NCBI GenBank assembly: GCA_017558945.1
Contig: JAFYTG010000189.1
Span: 1 to 35,437 of the forward strand
DNA length: 35,437 nt
From: Clostridia bacterium
Lineage (GTDB): Bacteria > Bacillota > Clostridia > Oscillospirales > SIG627
Reading direction: 5' to 3'
Shown: in pieces, positions 24,571 to 31,953 of the stretch
Numbering within the stretch: the first letter of the stretch is position 1
Layout: every line of letters begins with the position of its first letter
Made by a program: the position numbers and the translations under genes
The notes under the pieces: generated by a model
The model's input: only the letters and a program-made list of their open reading frames with translations
Told to the model about the DNA's origin: nothing
The model's database searches: none

Positions 24571-24578
24571 GCCCTTTT
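24554..24578 (-). terminator. Terminator-like hairpin overlapping the corC -35 element
   Basis: Minus-strand AAAAGGGCTT pairs with AAGTCCTTTT (one G-T pair) around GACAA, followed by ATTTGTT. It lies 12 bases after the ABC transporter stop and contains the TTGACA box of the corC promoter in its loop and inner stem. It would end the nifS-thiI-pth-ABC transcript just before the new one begins. Confidence 0.6.
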
Positions 24579-24590
24579 AGTAAATTATGC

Positions 24591-26303
24591 TTATGCTCTG
24601 AGATGAGAACGGTAAAGTCCTGCGTAAACACCGCCCTTTTCGAGAAGCTCGGTATGAGTTCCTCTCTCGGTAATTCTTCCGTCGGATACAACAACTATCT
24701 CATCCGCACACTGCACGGTGGAAAGTCTGTGAGCAACGATAAGCGTCGTTCTTCCCTCGCAAAGCTCGTTGAGAGCATTCTGTATAAGTATCTCGGTCGC
24801 ATTGTCAAGAGCACTCGTTGCCTCGTCGAGAATAAGAATGGGAGGATTCTTGAGAAAAATTCTCGCAATGGAAAGTCTCTGCTTCTGACCTCCCGAAAGT
24901 CTTACGCCTCTCTCACCGACCTCGGTGTCGTAGCCCTTTTCAAGAGTGGTTATGTAATCGTGTATACCTGCCTTCTTCGCCGCATCAATAACCTCCTCCT
25001 CGGTAGCGTCGGGTCTTCCGTAAAGGATGTTGTCACGGATGGTGGAGTTAAACAGATAAACGTCCTGCTGAACGATACCGATATTACGGCGGATGGATTC
25101 ACGAGTATAGCTTTCGGCAGGTCTTCCGTCGAGGAAAAGCTCACCGTTTTCAATATCGTAAAATCTCGGTATAAGGTGGCAAACCGTGGTCTTGCCTCCT
25201 CCGCTCGGACCGACGAGCGCAACCGTCTTACCCTTTTCAAGCTTCAAATCGATTCCGTGAAGTACGTCGTGTACTCCGTCGTAGCCGTAGGACACCGAAC
25301 GGAATTCTATATCACCCTCAAGCACTCCCGCATCAACCGCGCCCTCACTATCCTTTTCGGGCTCGGCATCAAGCACCTCGAGAAATCTCTCAAAGCCCGT
25401 AACGCCGTTCTGATACTGCTCCATAAAGTTGATAAGTGTCATAACGGGAGACAGAAACATATTTACCGATACGACGAACGCCGAATAGTCACCGAAGAGT
25501 ATATAGCCCTTATAATAGAAGAATCCGCCCGCAATAAGCACTATGACGTTGAATATATCGGTAATAAAGGAAGTGGAGGCGTGAAACTGACCCATCGCCT
25601 TATACGCCTTGTATCTTGCGTAGATAAAATCCTCGTTGCCCTCCTCAAACTTTTCCTGCTCCTTTGCGGAATTGTTGTACGCCTTGGTGGTACGGATACC
25701 CGAGATGCTTCCCTCGATACATGCGTTTATCTTGCCGACAGCCTCACGGCTTTCCTTAAAGGCGTTTCGCATCTTGACTCTAAGCTTCATTGCCGCAACA
25801 AGCAAAAATGGTACGGCAACGAAAATAACAAGAGTGAGACGGATATCGATGGTTGAAAGAAAGATAAAGGAAGCAATAGCAGTTATGGTGGAAATAAGCA
25901 GATTTTCGGGACCGTGATGAGCAAGCTCGGAAATCTCCCAGAGGTCGCTCGTCATACGGGTCATAAGCTTACCCGTTTCGTGATTGTCAAAATAGCTGTA
26001 CGGAAGCTTTTCAAGATGTGTGAAAAGCTCGCTTCTCATCTGTGCCTGCATTTTAACGCCCATAACGTGACCGTAATACTGAATGAAATAGTTAAGAAGC
26101 ATACGCACGATATAAAGCGCAAGCAGACCGAGACCCGCCCAAACCACCAGACTGTATTTTCCGTTGGGTATGAGGTCGTTGAGCATTTCACGAGTAAGTA
26201 TCGGATAAAGTATTGCAATAAGCGCAACGAAGAGCGATGCCGTCATATCCCAGAAGAAAATCCTTTTGTGTGGCTTGTAATATGACAAAAATCTTTTTAA
26301 CAT
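24591..26303 (-). CDS. ABC exporter, fused membrane and ATPase domains
   Basis: The 570-residue half-transporter starts at 26303 behind AAGGAG. Residues about 1-300 hold six membrane helices of the type I exporter fold with the coupling region 'SYFDNHETGKLMTRMTSDLWEI'. The ATPase domain has Walker A 'GPSGGGKTT' at 365-373, the signature 'LSGGQKQR' and Walker B 'ILILDEATSALD', plus the H-loop 'VAHRLST'. As a homodimer it would export a lipid, drug or peptide. It follows pth by 10 bases in the nifS-thiI-pth unit, with no accessory gene, so the substrate is not apparent. A MsbA-like or multidrug role is possible. Confidence 0.9.
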   Translation of the reverse strand: MLKRFLSYYKPHKRIFFWDMTASLFVALIAILYPILTREMLNDLIPNGKYSLVVWAGLGLLALYIVRMLLNYFIQYYGHVMGVKMQAQMRSELFTHLEKLPYSYFDNHETGKLMTRMTSDLWEISELAHHGPENLLISTITAIASFIFLSTIDIRLTLVIFVAVPFLLVAAMKLRVKMRNAFKESREAVGKINACIEGSISGIRTTKAYNNSAKEQEKFEEGNEDFIYARYKAYKAMGQFHASTSFITDIFNVIVLIAGGFFYYKGYILFGDYSAFVVSVNMFLSPVMTLINFMEQYQNGVTGFERFLEVLDAEPEKDSEGAVDAGVLEGDIEFRSVSYGYDGVHDVLHGIDLKLEKGKTVALVGPSGGGKTTVCHLIPRFYDIENGELFLDGRPAESYTRESIRRNIGIVQQDVYLFNSTIRDNILYGRPDATEEEVIDAAKKAGIHDYITTLEKGYDTEVGERGVRLSGGQKQRLSIARIFLKNPPILILDEATSALDNATEILIQNALNELCEGRTTLIVAHRLSTVQCADEIVVVSDGRITERGTHTELLEKGGVYAGLYRSHLRA

Positions 26304-26313
26304 CTTTTTCTCC

Positions 26314-26901
26314 TTAGTTATAATGGCACATTGCCGTGTCAATTCCCTCTCTCAGCATTTCACAAAGAGCCGCGTGAGTATTAGTGAAGGCGTCAAACAT
26401 AAGCTTTTCGTCTGACTTGGGAAATCTTCCAAGCACCCAATCCTTCATATCGTAATCGGGGTGAGGAGGAGAGCCGACGCCTATCTTTATTCTCGGAAAA
26501 TCCGAGGAATTAAGATGCGCCGTAATTGACTTTATTCCGTTGTGACCTCCGTGAGAGCCCTTGCGACGAAGTCTTATCTTACCCGGAACAAGAGAAATAT
26601 CGTCAAAAATAACGATTACGTTTTCGGGAGGAATGTTATAAAACTTTGCCGCCTCGCCAATGGCAAGTCCCGAATCGTTCATATAGGTCTGCGGCTTCAT
26701 AAAGAGTATCCTCTGACCCTCTATCTCTCCGTCAAAGCAAGCGGAATGGAATTTCACCTTTCCCGAGCCGACTCCTATCTTTTCTAAAATATAGTCAAGC
26801 GCAAGGTAGCCTGCGTTGTGTCTTGTAAATACATACTCCTTACCGGGATTGCCGAGACCTGCGACAATATAGGTATAGGTCTTATTATTAAAAAGCTTCA
26901 T
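26314..26901 (-). CDS. pth: Peptidyl-tRNA hydrolase
   Basis: The 195-residue enzyme frees tRNA from abandoned peptidyl-tRNA. Family motifs are present in order: 'VAGLGNPGKEYVFTRHNAGY' with the catalytic histidine at residue 28, 'KPQTYMNDSG' near 70, the aspartate in 'IFDDISLVPGKIRLR', and 'GSHGGHNGIKSI' near 113. Length is normal. Its start lies inside the end of thiI (14-base overlap), so translation is coupled. In many Firmicutes pth is near mfd or prs; here it joins tRNA thiolation genes instead. Confidence 0.95.
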   Translation of the reverse strand: MKLFNNKTYTYIVAGLGNPGKEYVFTRHNAGYLALDYILEKIGVGSGKVKFHSACFDGEIEGQRILFMKPQTYMNDSGLAIGEAAKFYNIPPENVIVIFDDISLVPGKIRLRRKGSHGGHNGIKSITAHLNSSDFPRIKIGVGSPPHPDYDMKDWVLGRFPKSDEKLMFDAFTNTHAALCEMLREGIDTAMCHYN

Positions 26902-28069
26902 TATATATCACCTGATGTTCAAGAGTTTTGAGTGCGTTTTCGATAAGGGTCTTACGGTCGAGTCCTTCCTCAGCGCGAATTACCTTTTCAAGCACGGGGC
27001 GTGTTCTCGGATGAGGAGGAGTGAACACCGTGCAGCAATCCTCGTACGGCTCAATAGAGGTCGCAAAGGTATCAATGCGTCGGGCTATCTGCACGATCTC
27101 CTCCTTGTCCATACCAATCAAGGGACGGAACACGGGGATGGAGGGCACGCAATCGGTTACCGCAAGAGCCTGCATTGTCTGACTTGCAACCTGACCGATG
27201 CTCTCACCCGTTATCAGTGCGTTTGCATTTACACGGCGGGCAACCTCGTCGGCAATCTCCATCATAAAGCGACGGAGAATAAGGGTGAAATAATCGTACT
27301 CGCAGTTATCTCGGATAGCCTCCTGAATTTCAGTAAGAGACACCTTGTTGAAATGCATCTTGTCGGTATAACGGCAAAGCTTACCTGCAAGAGTCTTTAC
27401 CTTTTCAAGTGCACGCTCGGAGGTGTAAGGGAAGCTTTCAAAGTGGAGCGCATCCACCTCAACGCCTCTCTTTGCCATCATCCAGCCCGCAACGGGAGAA
27501 TCGATTCCGCCCGACAAAAGAAGCAGACCTCTGCCTCCCGTTCCGTACGGAAGTCCTCCTGCGCCCATTGTTTTTCCTGCGTGGATGAATGCGTATTTCT
27601 CACGCACCTCTATCATAACGGTTATTTCGGGATTTATAACGTCAACCGCAATATCGGGACATTTTTCGGAAAGCTCTCCGCCTACCTCCATCATAATCTG
27701 AGGAGTGGTATACGGGAAGGTCTTGTCACTTCTGCGCGCATCCGCCTTGAAGGAGCGATAGCCCTCAAGATGAGGCGGAATATATTCAAGTGCCACTCTC
27801 ATTATTTCCTCCATGCTCTTTTCGGCACGGTAGGCAATACAAAGAGACACTATTCCGAAAATTCTTGACAAAGCATCGTGCGCTATCTCGACGTCCTCGT
27901 CACGCTCGGGAGTTACGTAGACGGTAGACTGCATATATTCAAGCTCATATTCACCGATAAGTCCCTTAAGACGACGGCGTATGGAATCGGCAAGCTGTTT
28001 TTCAAAGGCGCGTCTGTTTGCCCCCTTTAAAATTATCTCACCGTATTTTAAAAGTATTGTTCTTTTCAT
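26888..28069 (-). CDS. thiI: tRNA uracil 4-sulfurtransferase, rhodanese-free form
   Basis: The 393-residue protein makes 4-thiouridine in tRNA and can feed sulfur to thiazole synthesis. It has an N-terminal ferredoxin-like/THUMP region (about 1-165, with 'GEIILKGANRRAFEKQL') and a PP-loop ATPase domain with 'LLSGGIDSPVAGWMMAKRG' at about 182-200 and 'GESIGQVASQT'. It ends without the C-terminal rhodanese domain of E. coli ThiI, as in Bacillus, where a partner desulfurase supplies sulfur directly. The nifS-type gene immediately upstream shares one base of its stop with this start, which fits that partnership. Confidence 0.95.
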   Translation of the reverse strand: MKRTILLKYGEIILKGANRRAFEKQLADSIRRRLKGLIGEYELEYMQSTVYVTPERDEDVEIAHDALSRIFGIVSLCIAYRAEKSMEEIMRVALEYIPPHLEGYRSFKADARRSDKTFPYTTPQIMMEVGGELSEKCPDIAVDVINPEITVMIEVREKYAFIHAGKTMGAGGLPYGTGGRGLLLLSGGIDSPVAGWMMAKRGVEVDALHFESFPYTSERALEKVKTLAGKLCRYTDKMHFNKVSLTEIQEAIRDNCEYDYFTLILRRFMMEIADEVARRVNANALITGESIGQVASQTMQALAVTDCVPSIPVFRPLIGMDKEEIVQIARRIDTFATSIEPYEDCCTVFTPPHPRTRPVLEKVIRAEEGLDRKTLIENALKTLEHQVIYNEAF

Positions 28070-29196
28070 TATCTGTTACCTTTCAAGCGTTGTATTTCCT
28101 CTTTTAATGCCGTAACGAAGGCTTCTATTTCATCCTCGGTATTAAGCCCCGACAGACTCACCCTGACAGCTCCCTCAAGTCCCGATTTATCAAGACCAAA
28201 CGCCTCGAGCACCGAGCTTGTTTTAGCCTTGGATGAGCAGGCAGACCCGCTGGAAACGAATATGCCTCTTGCCGATAGTGCGTGCAGAAGCGTTTCACTT
28301 CTGATGCCATTGACCGAGAGGTTTGTGACGGTCGGGCTTTTCTTTTCGGGAAGATTTAAGGACACGCCGTCAACCTCGGACAAAAGTGTCACAAGTTTAT
28401 CTGACAAAGCCGAAATCCTTTCAACCCTTTCTCTGTCTCTTGCAAGAGTCTCAACCGATGCGCCGAGAGAGACGATTCCGACAGTGTTTTCAGTACCGCT
28501 TCTGAGTCCCTTTTCCTGTCCTCCGCCGAAAATTACAGGGGAAAGAGGCAAGGGCTTTGCAAGTGCCAATGCACCGACTCCCTTAAGAGCGTGTACCTTG
28601 TGAGCGGAAACCGAAACCATATCAACGCCGAGTCCCGACAGAGTAAAGCTATCCTTTAAAAAGGCTTGCACGCAATCGGAATGAATAAGCGCTCTCGGAT
28701 AACGCTTCTTGACTCTCTTGGAGATTTCGGCAACGGGATATATTGCACCCGTCTCATTGTTGGTATGCATAACCGAGACGAGACATACGGGCGTATCAAG
28801 TGCCGCCTCAAGCTCGTTCATATCAATTCTGCCACCTCGGGTAGAAAGATAGACAAGCTCAAAGCCACGGCGCTCAAGCTCACGACAGCATTCAAGCACC
28901 GAGGGATGCTCAGAGTCCGTAGTTATTATTCTGTTACCTGCGCGTCGGTTTTTTTCAGCACCCGACAAAAGCGCTAAATTATTTGCCTCACTGCCCGAGG
29001 CAGTAAAGACGACCTGACCCGCTCCGAGAAGCCTTGCAAGCGACTCACGCACACGGGATATTACCTTCTCCGCATCAAAGCCGAGTGTATGAAGACTGGA
29101 AGGGTTACCGTAAAGCGAAAGGCTTTCCCTTATCCTCTGTTCAACCTCGGGAATAAGAGGAGTTGTCGCAGCGTTGTCAAGATATATATTTGGCAT
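28069..29196 (-). CDS. Cysteine desulfurase (NifS/IscS type), partner of ThiI
   Basis: The 375-residue class V aminotransferase-fold enzyme takes sulfur from cysteine with PLP. It shows the start 'YLDNAATTPL', 'ASGSEANNLAL', 'HTNNETGAIYPV', the PLP lysine in 'VSAHKVHALKGVG' at about 198-206, and the mobile loop cysteine in 'SSGSACSSK' near 320. It is the first gene of the minus-strand unit and overlaps thiI by one base, so it most likely serves tRNA thiolation rather than bulk Fe-S assembly; no iscU or suf gene is adjacent. Confidence 0.92.
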   Translation of the reverse strand: MPNIYLDNAATTPLIPEVEQRIRESLSLYGNPSSLHTLGFDAEKVISRVRESLARLLGAGQVVFTASGSEANNLALLSGAEKNRRAGNRIITTDSEHPSVLECCRELERRGFELVYLSTRGGRIDMNELEAALDTPVCLVSVMHTNNETGAIYPVAEISKRVKKRYPRALIHSDCVQAFLKDSFTLSGLGVDMVSVSAHKVHALKGVGALALAKPLPLSPVIFGGGQEKGLRSGTENTVGIVSLGASVETLARDRERVERISALSDKLVTLLSEVDGVSLNLPEKKSPTVTNLSVNGIRSETLLHALSARGIFVSSGSACSSKAKTSSVLEAFGLDKSGLEGAVRVSLSGLNTEDEIEAFVTALKEEIQRLKGNR

Positions 29197-29233
29197 AAGA
29201 TTCCCTCAATCATTAAAAATTTGCTCACCTCTC

Positions 29234-29262
29234 TTGATTATATTATAAATTTGTATTATAAT
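29234..29262 (+). promoter_or_regulatory. dusB promoter, interleaved with the nifS promoter
   Basis: Plus-strand TTGATT (29234-29239), 17-base spacer, TATAAT (29257-29262). The sequence is nearly its own reverse complement, so each -35 box overlaps the -10 region of the opposite promoter. Confidence 0.65.
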
Positions 29263-29265
29263 CAA
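29237..29265 (-). promoter_or_regulatory. nifS-thiI promoter, interleaved with the dusB promoter
   Basis: Minus-strand TTGATT (29260-29265), 17-base spacer, TATAAT (29237-29242), identical in both boxes and spacing to the divergent dusB promoter. Confidence 0.65.
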
Positions 29266-29303
29266 GTAAGAGTTTGATTTTTTTGAAAAAATTTAGGTAA
29301 AAA

Positions 29304-30251
29304 ATGAATTACAAGAACACAAAGCTTATACTTGCACCTATGGCGGGCTTTGGAGATTCCGCCTTCCGCACCGTCTGTAAAAGATGGGGAGCAGACGAGG
29401 TCGTCAGCGAAATGATTTCGGCAAAGGCTACCGTCTTTCGTGACAAAAAGACTCTTGAGCTTGCAAAAAGATGCAACGAGGAAACGCCCTTCCGCATACA
29501 GCTTTTTGGATCAGAGCCCGAAATAATTGAGGAAGCAGCGTCAATACTTGCCGAAAAATGCCGTCCCGACGGCTTTGATATCAATATGGGCTGTCCCGTC
29601 GGAAAGATAGTAAAAAACGGTGAGGGCTCTGCTCTTATGAAAAATCCCGCGCTGGTTGAAAAAATCGTTTATTCAGCCGTAAAGGGAGCAGGAGGTCTGC
29701 CCGTCAGCGTCAAAATAAGACGCGGTTTTTCTCCCGATACCGTCAATGCGGTGGAGGTGGCTCTTGCCGCCGAGGCGGGAGGCGCAGACAGAATAGCCGT
29801 ACACGGAAGAACGCGTGACCAGATGTATATGCCTCCCGTAAATCTTGATATTATTGCGGACGTCAAGCGCGCGGTCAAGGTGGAGGTAATCGGAAACGGT
29901 GATATCACCTCTCCCGAAAGTGCTCTTGAAATGCTTGAGAAAACGGGATGCGACCATCTTATGATAGGCAGAGGAGCGCTTGGAAGACCGTGGATATTTT
30001 CCGAGATTTCCGCTGTGCTGAAGGGAAACGAAGCACCCGTAATTCCTACGGGCGAGGCTTTGTATCAGGCAATGACAGAGCATCTGTCTCTTGCCCTTCA
30101 TGACAAGGGAGAGGCTCGGGCAATACCCGAGGCAAGAGCGCAGATTGCACACTATATAAAGGGAGTGCGAGGTGCGGCAGAGGTAAGAAACCGAGTCAAC
30201 CACGCCTCAAGCTACAACGAGATTTGCGAAATTCTTAAAACTATTTTATAA
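29304..30251 (+). CDS. dusB: tRNA-dihydrouridine synthase (DusB-like)
   Basis: The 315-residue flavoprotein reduces uridines in tRNA. The FMN barrel starts 'LILAPMAGFGDSAFRTVC' (residues 8-25), the catalytic cysteine lies in 'DINMGCPVGKIVKNGEGSALM' near residue 98, and 'RIAVHGRTRDQMY' and 'DHLMIGRGALGRPWIF' bind the phosphate and FMN. The C-terminal helical tRNA-binding part is short but complete. It is divergent from the tRNA thiolation operon, so two tRNA modification units share one control region. It is followed after 29 bases by a sigma factor gene that may be co-transcribed. DusA and DusC look less similar to the motif set. Confidence 0.92.
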   Translation: MNYKNTKLILAPMAGFGDSAFRTVCKRWGADEVVSEMISAKATVFRDKKTLELAKRCNEETPFRIQLFGSEPEIIEEAASILAEKCRPDGFDINMGCPVGKIVKNGEGSALMKNPALVEKIVYSAVKGAGGLPVSVKIRRGFSPDTVNAVEVALAAEAGGADRIAVHGRTRDQMYMPPVNLDIIADVKRAVKVEVIGNGDITSPESALEMLEKTGCDHLMIGRGALGRPWIFSEISAVLKGNEAPVIPTGEALYQAMTEHLSLALHDKGEARAIPEARAQIAHYIKGVRGAAEVRNRVNHASSYNEICEILKTIL

Positions 30252-30280
30252 AATCTGACGAAAGGAGAGTGACGGGTTAA

Positions 30281-30826
30281 ATGGACAACAATCTTAACAA
30301 ATCATATATCAGTAAAATCCGTCACGGAGATTTGCACGCCTTTGAAGAGCTTGTGCAATACAACACGCCTTTCGTAATGTCGGTATGTCTGTCGCTTATG
30401 AAGAATAAGCAGGACGCCGAGGACGCTTGTCAGGAGGTTTTCCTCAAGGTGTGGAAAGGTCTGTCACGCTTCAGAGGAGAAAGCACCTTCACCACCTACT
30501 TATATACGATAAGCCGTAACACCTGCATTGATATTCTTAAAAGAAACAACAAAAACGAGTGTGAGGAAATCCCCGAAACACTTGCAGACGGGAACGAGAC
30601 TCCCGAGGAGCAATATATCAAGCGGGAATTTAACGAGCTTTTGGAGGAATGTCTCAACGCACTTGAGGAGGATATGAGAACGGTATTACTTCTCAGGGAA
30701 AAGGCAGGGCTTTCCTATACCGAAATTGCCGAAACGCTTCTCATTTCCGAGGGCACGGTCAAAAGCCGTATAAGTCGGGCAAGAGAAAAGCTTTTAAAAT
30801 TAATGAAAGAAAAAAACGCTTTTTGA
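30281..30826 (+). CDS. RNA polymerase ECF-type sigma-70 factor
   Basis: The 181-residue protein has region 2 at about residues 18-85 ('KNKQDAEDACQEVFLKVWKG', 'STFTTYLYTISRNTCIDILKR') and region 4 at about 120-175 ('LSYTEIAETLLISEGTVKSRISRAREKL'). An acidic linker rich in E, N and T lies between. The AAAGGAG is unusually far (about 13 bases) from the ATG. The next gene codes for a zinc-motif anti-sigma protein, but the two are separated by 290 bases holding two structured repeats, unlike the tightly coupled pair at 159-1528. It may respond to cell-surface stress and control the acyl-transfer genes that follow. Confidence 0.93.
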   Translation: MDNNLNKSYISKIRHGDLHAFEELVQYNTPFVMSVCLSLMKNKQDAEDACQEVFLKVWKGLSRFRGESTFTTYLYTISRNTCIDILKRNNKNECEEIPETLADGNETPEEQYIKREFNELLEECLNALEEDMRTVLLLREKAGLSYTEIAETLLISEGTVKSRISRAREKLLKLMKEKNAF

Positions 30827-30840
30827 AGGAACTAAAATAA

Positions 30841-30943
30841 ATTTTTTCCGTCAAAGATAATAGAAACGGAATAGCGTGTAGCCAAATGCTCTGCATATTT
30901 CAAGGCGGTCATATCCCGCAGATAACGCGGTATTGGACAAAAA
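30841..30943 (+). repeat. Structured ~100-base repeat, copy 1
   Basis: This copy shares a 41-base identical block (30903-30943, AGGCGGTCATATCC... to ...TTGGACAAAAA) with copy 2 139 bases downstream. Upstream of that block the sequences differ but both keep a small hairpin at the same place: here ATGC-tct-GCAT (30886-30896). It lies between the sigma and anti-sigma genes and has no coding frame. Confidence 0.7.
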
Positions 30944-30979
30944 TTTCAATTAATTCTACCGCTTGACAGTTTTGAATAA

Positions 30980-31082
30980 AGATTTTTGTTCAAGACAAGG
31001 CATCAAGGGTAGGAGCGCCGATGGAATACTTCCGTATTTCGAGGCGGTCATATCCCGCAGATAACGCGGTATTGGACAAAAA
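30980..31082 (+). repeat. Structured ~100-base repeat, copy 2
   Basis: The unit is closed by TTTTTGTTC (30983-30991) pairing with GGACAAAAA (31074-31082). The small hairpin is AATAC-ttcc-GTATT (31025-31038), at the place of the different hairpin in copy 1. A GC-rich CCGC/GCGG hairpin lies in the shared block. It ends about 15 bases before the anti-sigma ribosome binding site. Confidence 0.7.
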
Positions 31083-31115
31083 GATTATTCAAAAAAAGGA
31101 GGTAAGAGTATCACT

Positions 31116-31943
31116 ATGATGGATTGTAACCGATTCCACGAATTAATGTGGGAAGATACCGTCCCCGACGAAGCTTTAAAGCATTTTGAAGAATGCCCCG
31201 AATGTAAAAAAGAATACGAGCTTGTAAAAAAGATGCGTAGCTCTCTTGCCTCAAGCGAGAATATGACGGGAAGAATTATGGCAAGAATCGTAAAGGAAAA
31301 GCGCCGTCAGTTATTTAAAAACGTTACAAAAATTGCCGCGGCATTCGTTGTCCTTGTTGCAGTCGGATTTTTTGCAAGGATTGCCATAAATTCAGGCTTC
31401 GTTGCAAAGGAGAGTGTAAACGATAACGGTGCGTTTGACCGTGAGGAGATAGGACTTGTAACAAAGAGTGAAAGCACTACGGCGAACGACCAAGACTATT
31501 CAAGTGACGGAAGCTCAAACGATATGTTCGACTACAACTATCCTATGGAGGCAGAGCCCGAGGAGGACTTCGTTGCGATGGAGCCGGAGTCACCCAAGCC
31601 CGAGCCCGAAACGGCATCGGGGACAACAGTCAAGGAGGAAGTACTTGAGAGTGAGGAGGCACCTGCTCACGACCTTTATATGCTCCTCAACGAGTACAAG
31701 TACAATCACGGAATATCCCAGCACACCGCGGACATTATAGTCTCAGGTGGAAGTCTTGACGAGGTGCTTGATACACTTTACGAATTAGGTGCTGTAATCG
31801 TTGACTCACACGTTGAAATAAACGGAGATTTTTACTTTGAAGCGCAAATGCTTCTTGAAAAAGCGGGCTTTACCGTAGCGCTTACCTCAAGCTCCGAAAC
31901 GATTAAAAAAACTCTTGTTTACTTTGAAGATTTGCTGATTTAA
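31116..31943 (+). CDS. Zinc-motif transmembrane anti-sigma factor
   Basis: The 275-residue protein begins with a cytoplasmic zinc-binding anti-sigma domain: 'HFEECPECKKEYE' at residues 23-35 has the H-x3-C-x2-C layout. One membrane segment follows at about 70-90 ('IAAAFVVLVAVGFFARIAI'). The outer part has an acidic, proline- and glutamate-rich linker (about 110-185) and a small alpha/beta-looking C-terminal domain of unknown family. It would hold the ECF factor at 30281. An AAGGAGG lies about 13 bases before the ATG, and a second ATG follows directly, so the start is slightly uncertain. Confidence 0.8.
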   Translation: MMDCNRFHELMWEDTVPDEALKHFEECPECKKEYELVKKMRSSLASSENMTGRIMARIVKEKRRQLFKNVTKIAAAFVVLVAVGFFARIAINSGFVAKESVNDNGAFDREEIGLVTKSESTTANDQDYSSDGSSNDMFDYNYPMEAEPEEDFVAMEPESPKPEPETASGTTVKEEVLESEEAPAHDLYMLLNEYKYNHGISQHTADIIVSGGSLDEVLDTLYELGAVIVDSHVEINGDFYFEAQMLLEKAGFTVALTSSSETIKKTLVYFEDLLI

Positions 31944-31953
31944 GGGAGACGGT

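Noticed and set aside
24564-25856. 430-codon plus-strand frame opposite the ABC exporter
   Set aside because: It is antisense to a full ABC exporter with Walker A, signature and Walker B motifs and has no ribosome binding site.
26915-27868. 317-codon plus-strand frame opposite thiI
   Set aside because: thiI is unmistakable on the other strand with all its motifs; the opposite frame has no recognisable domain or start signal.
30841-31082. CRISPR array
   Set aside because: There are only two copies, about 100 bases long and 139 bases apart, with no short regular repeat-spacer pattern and no cas genes.
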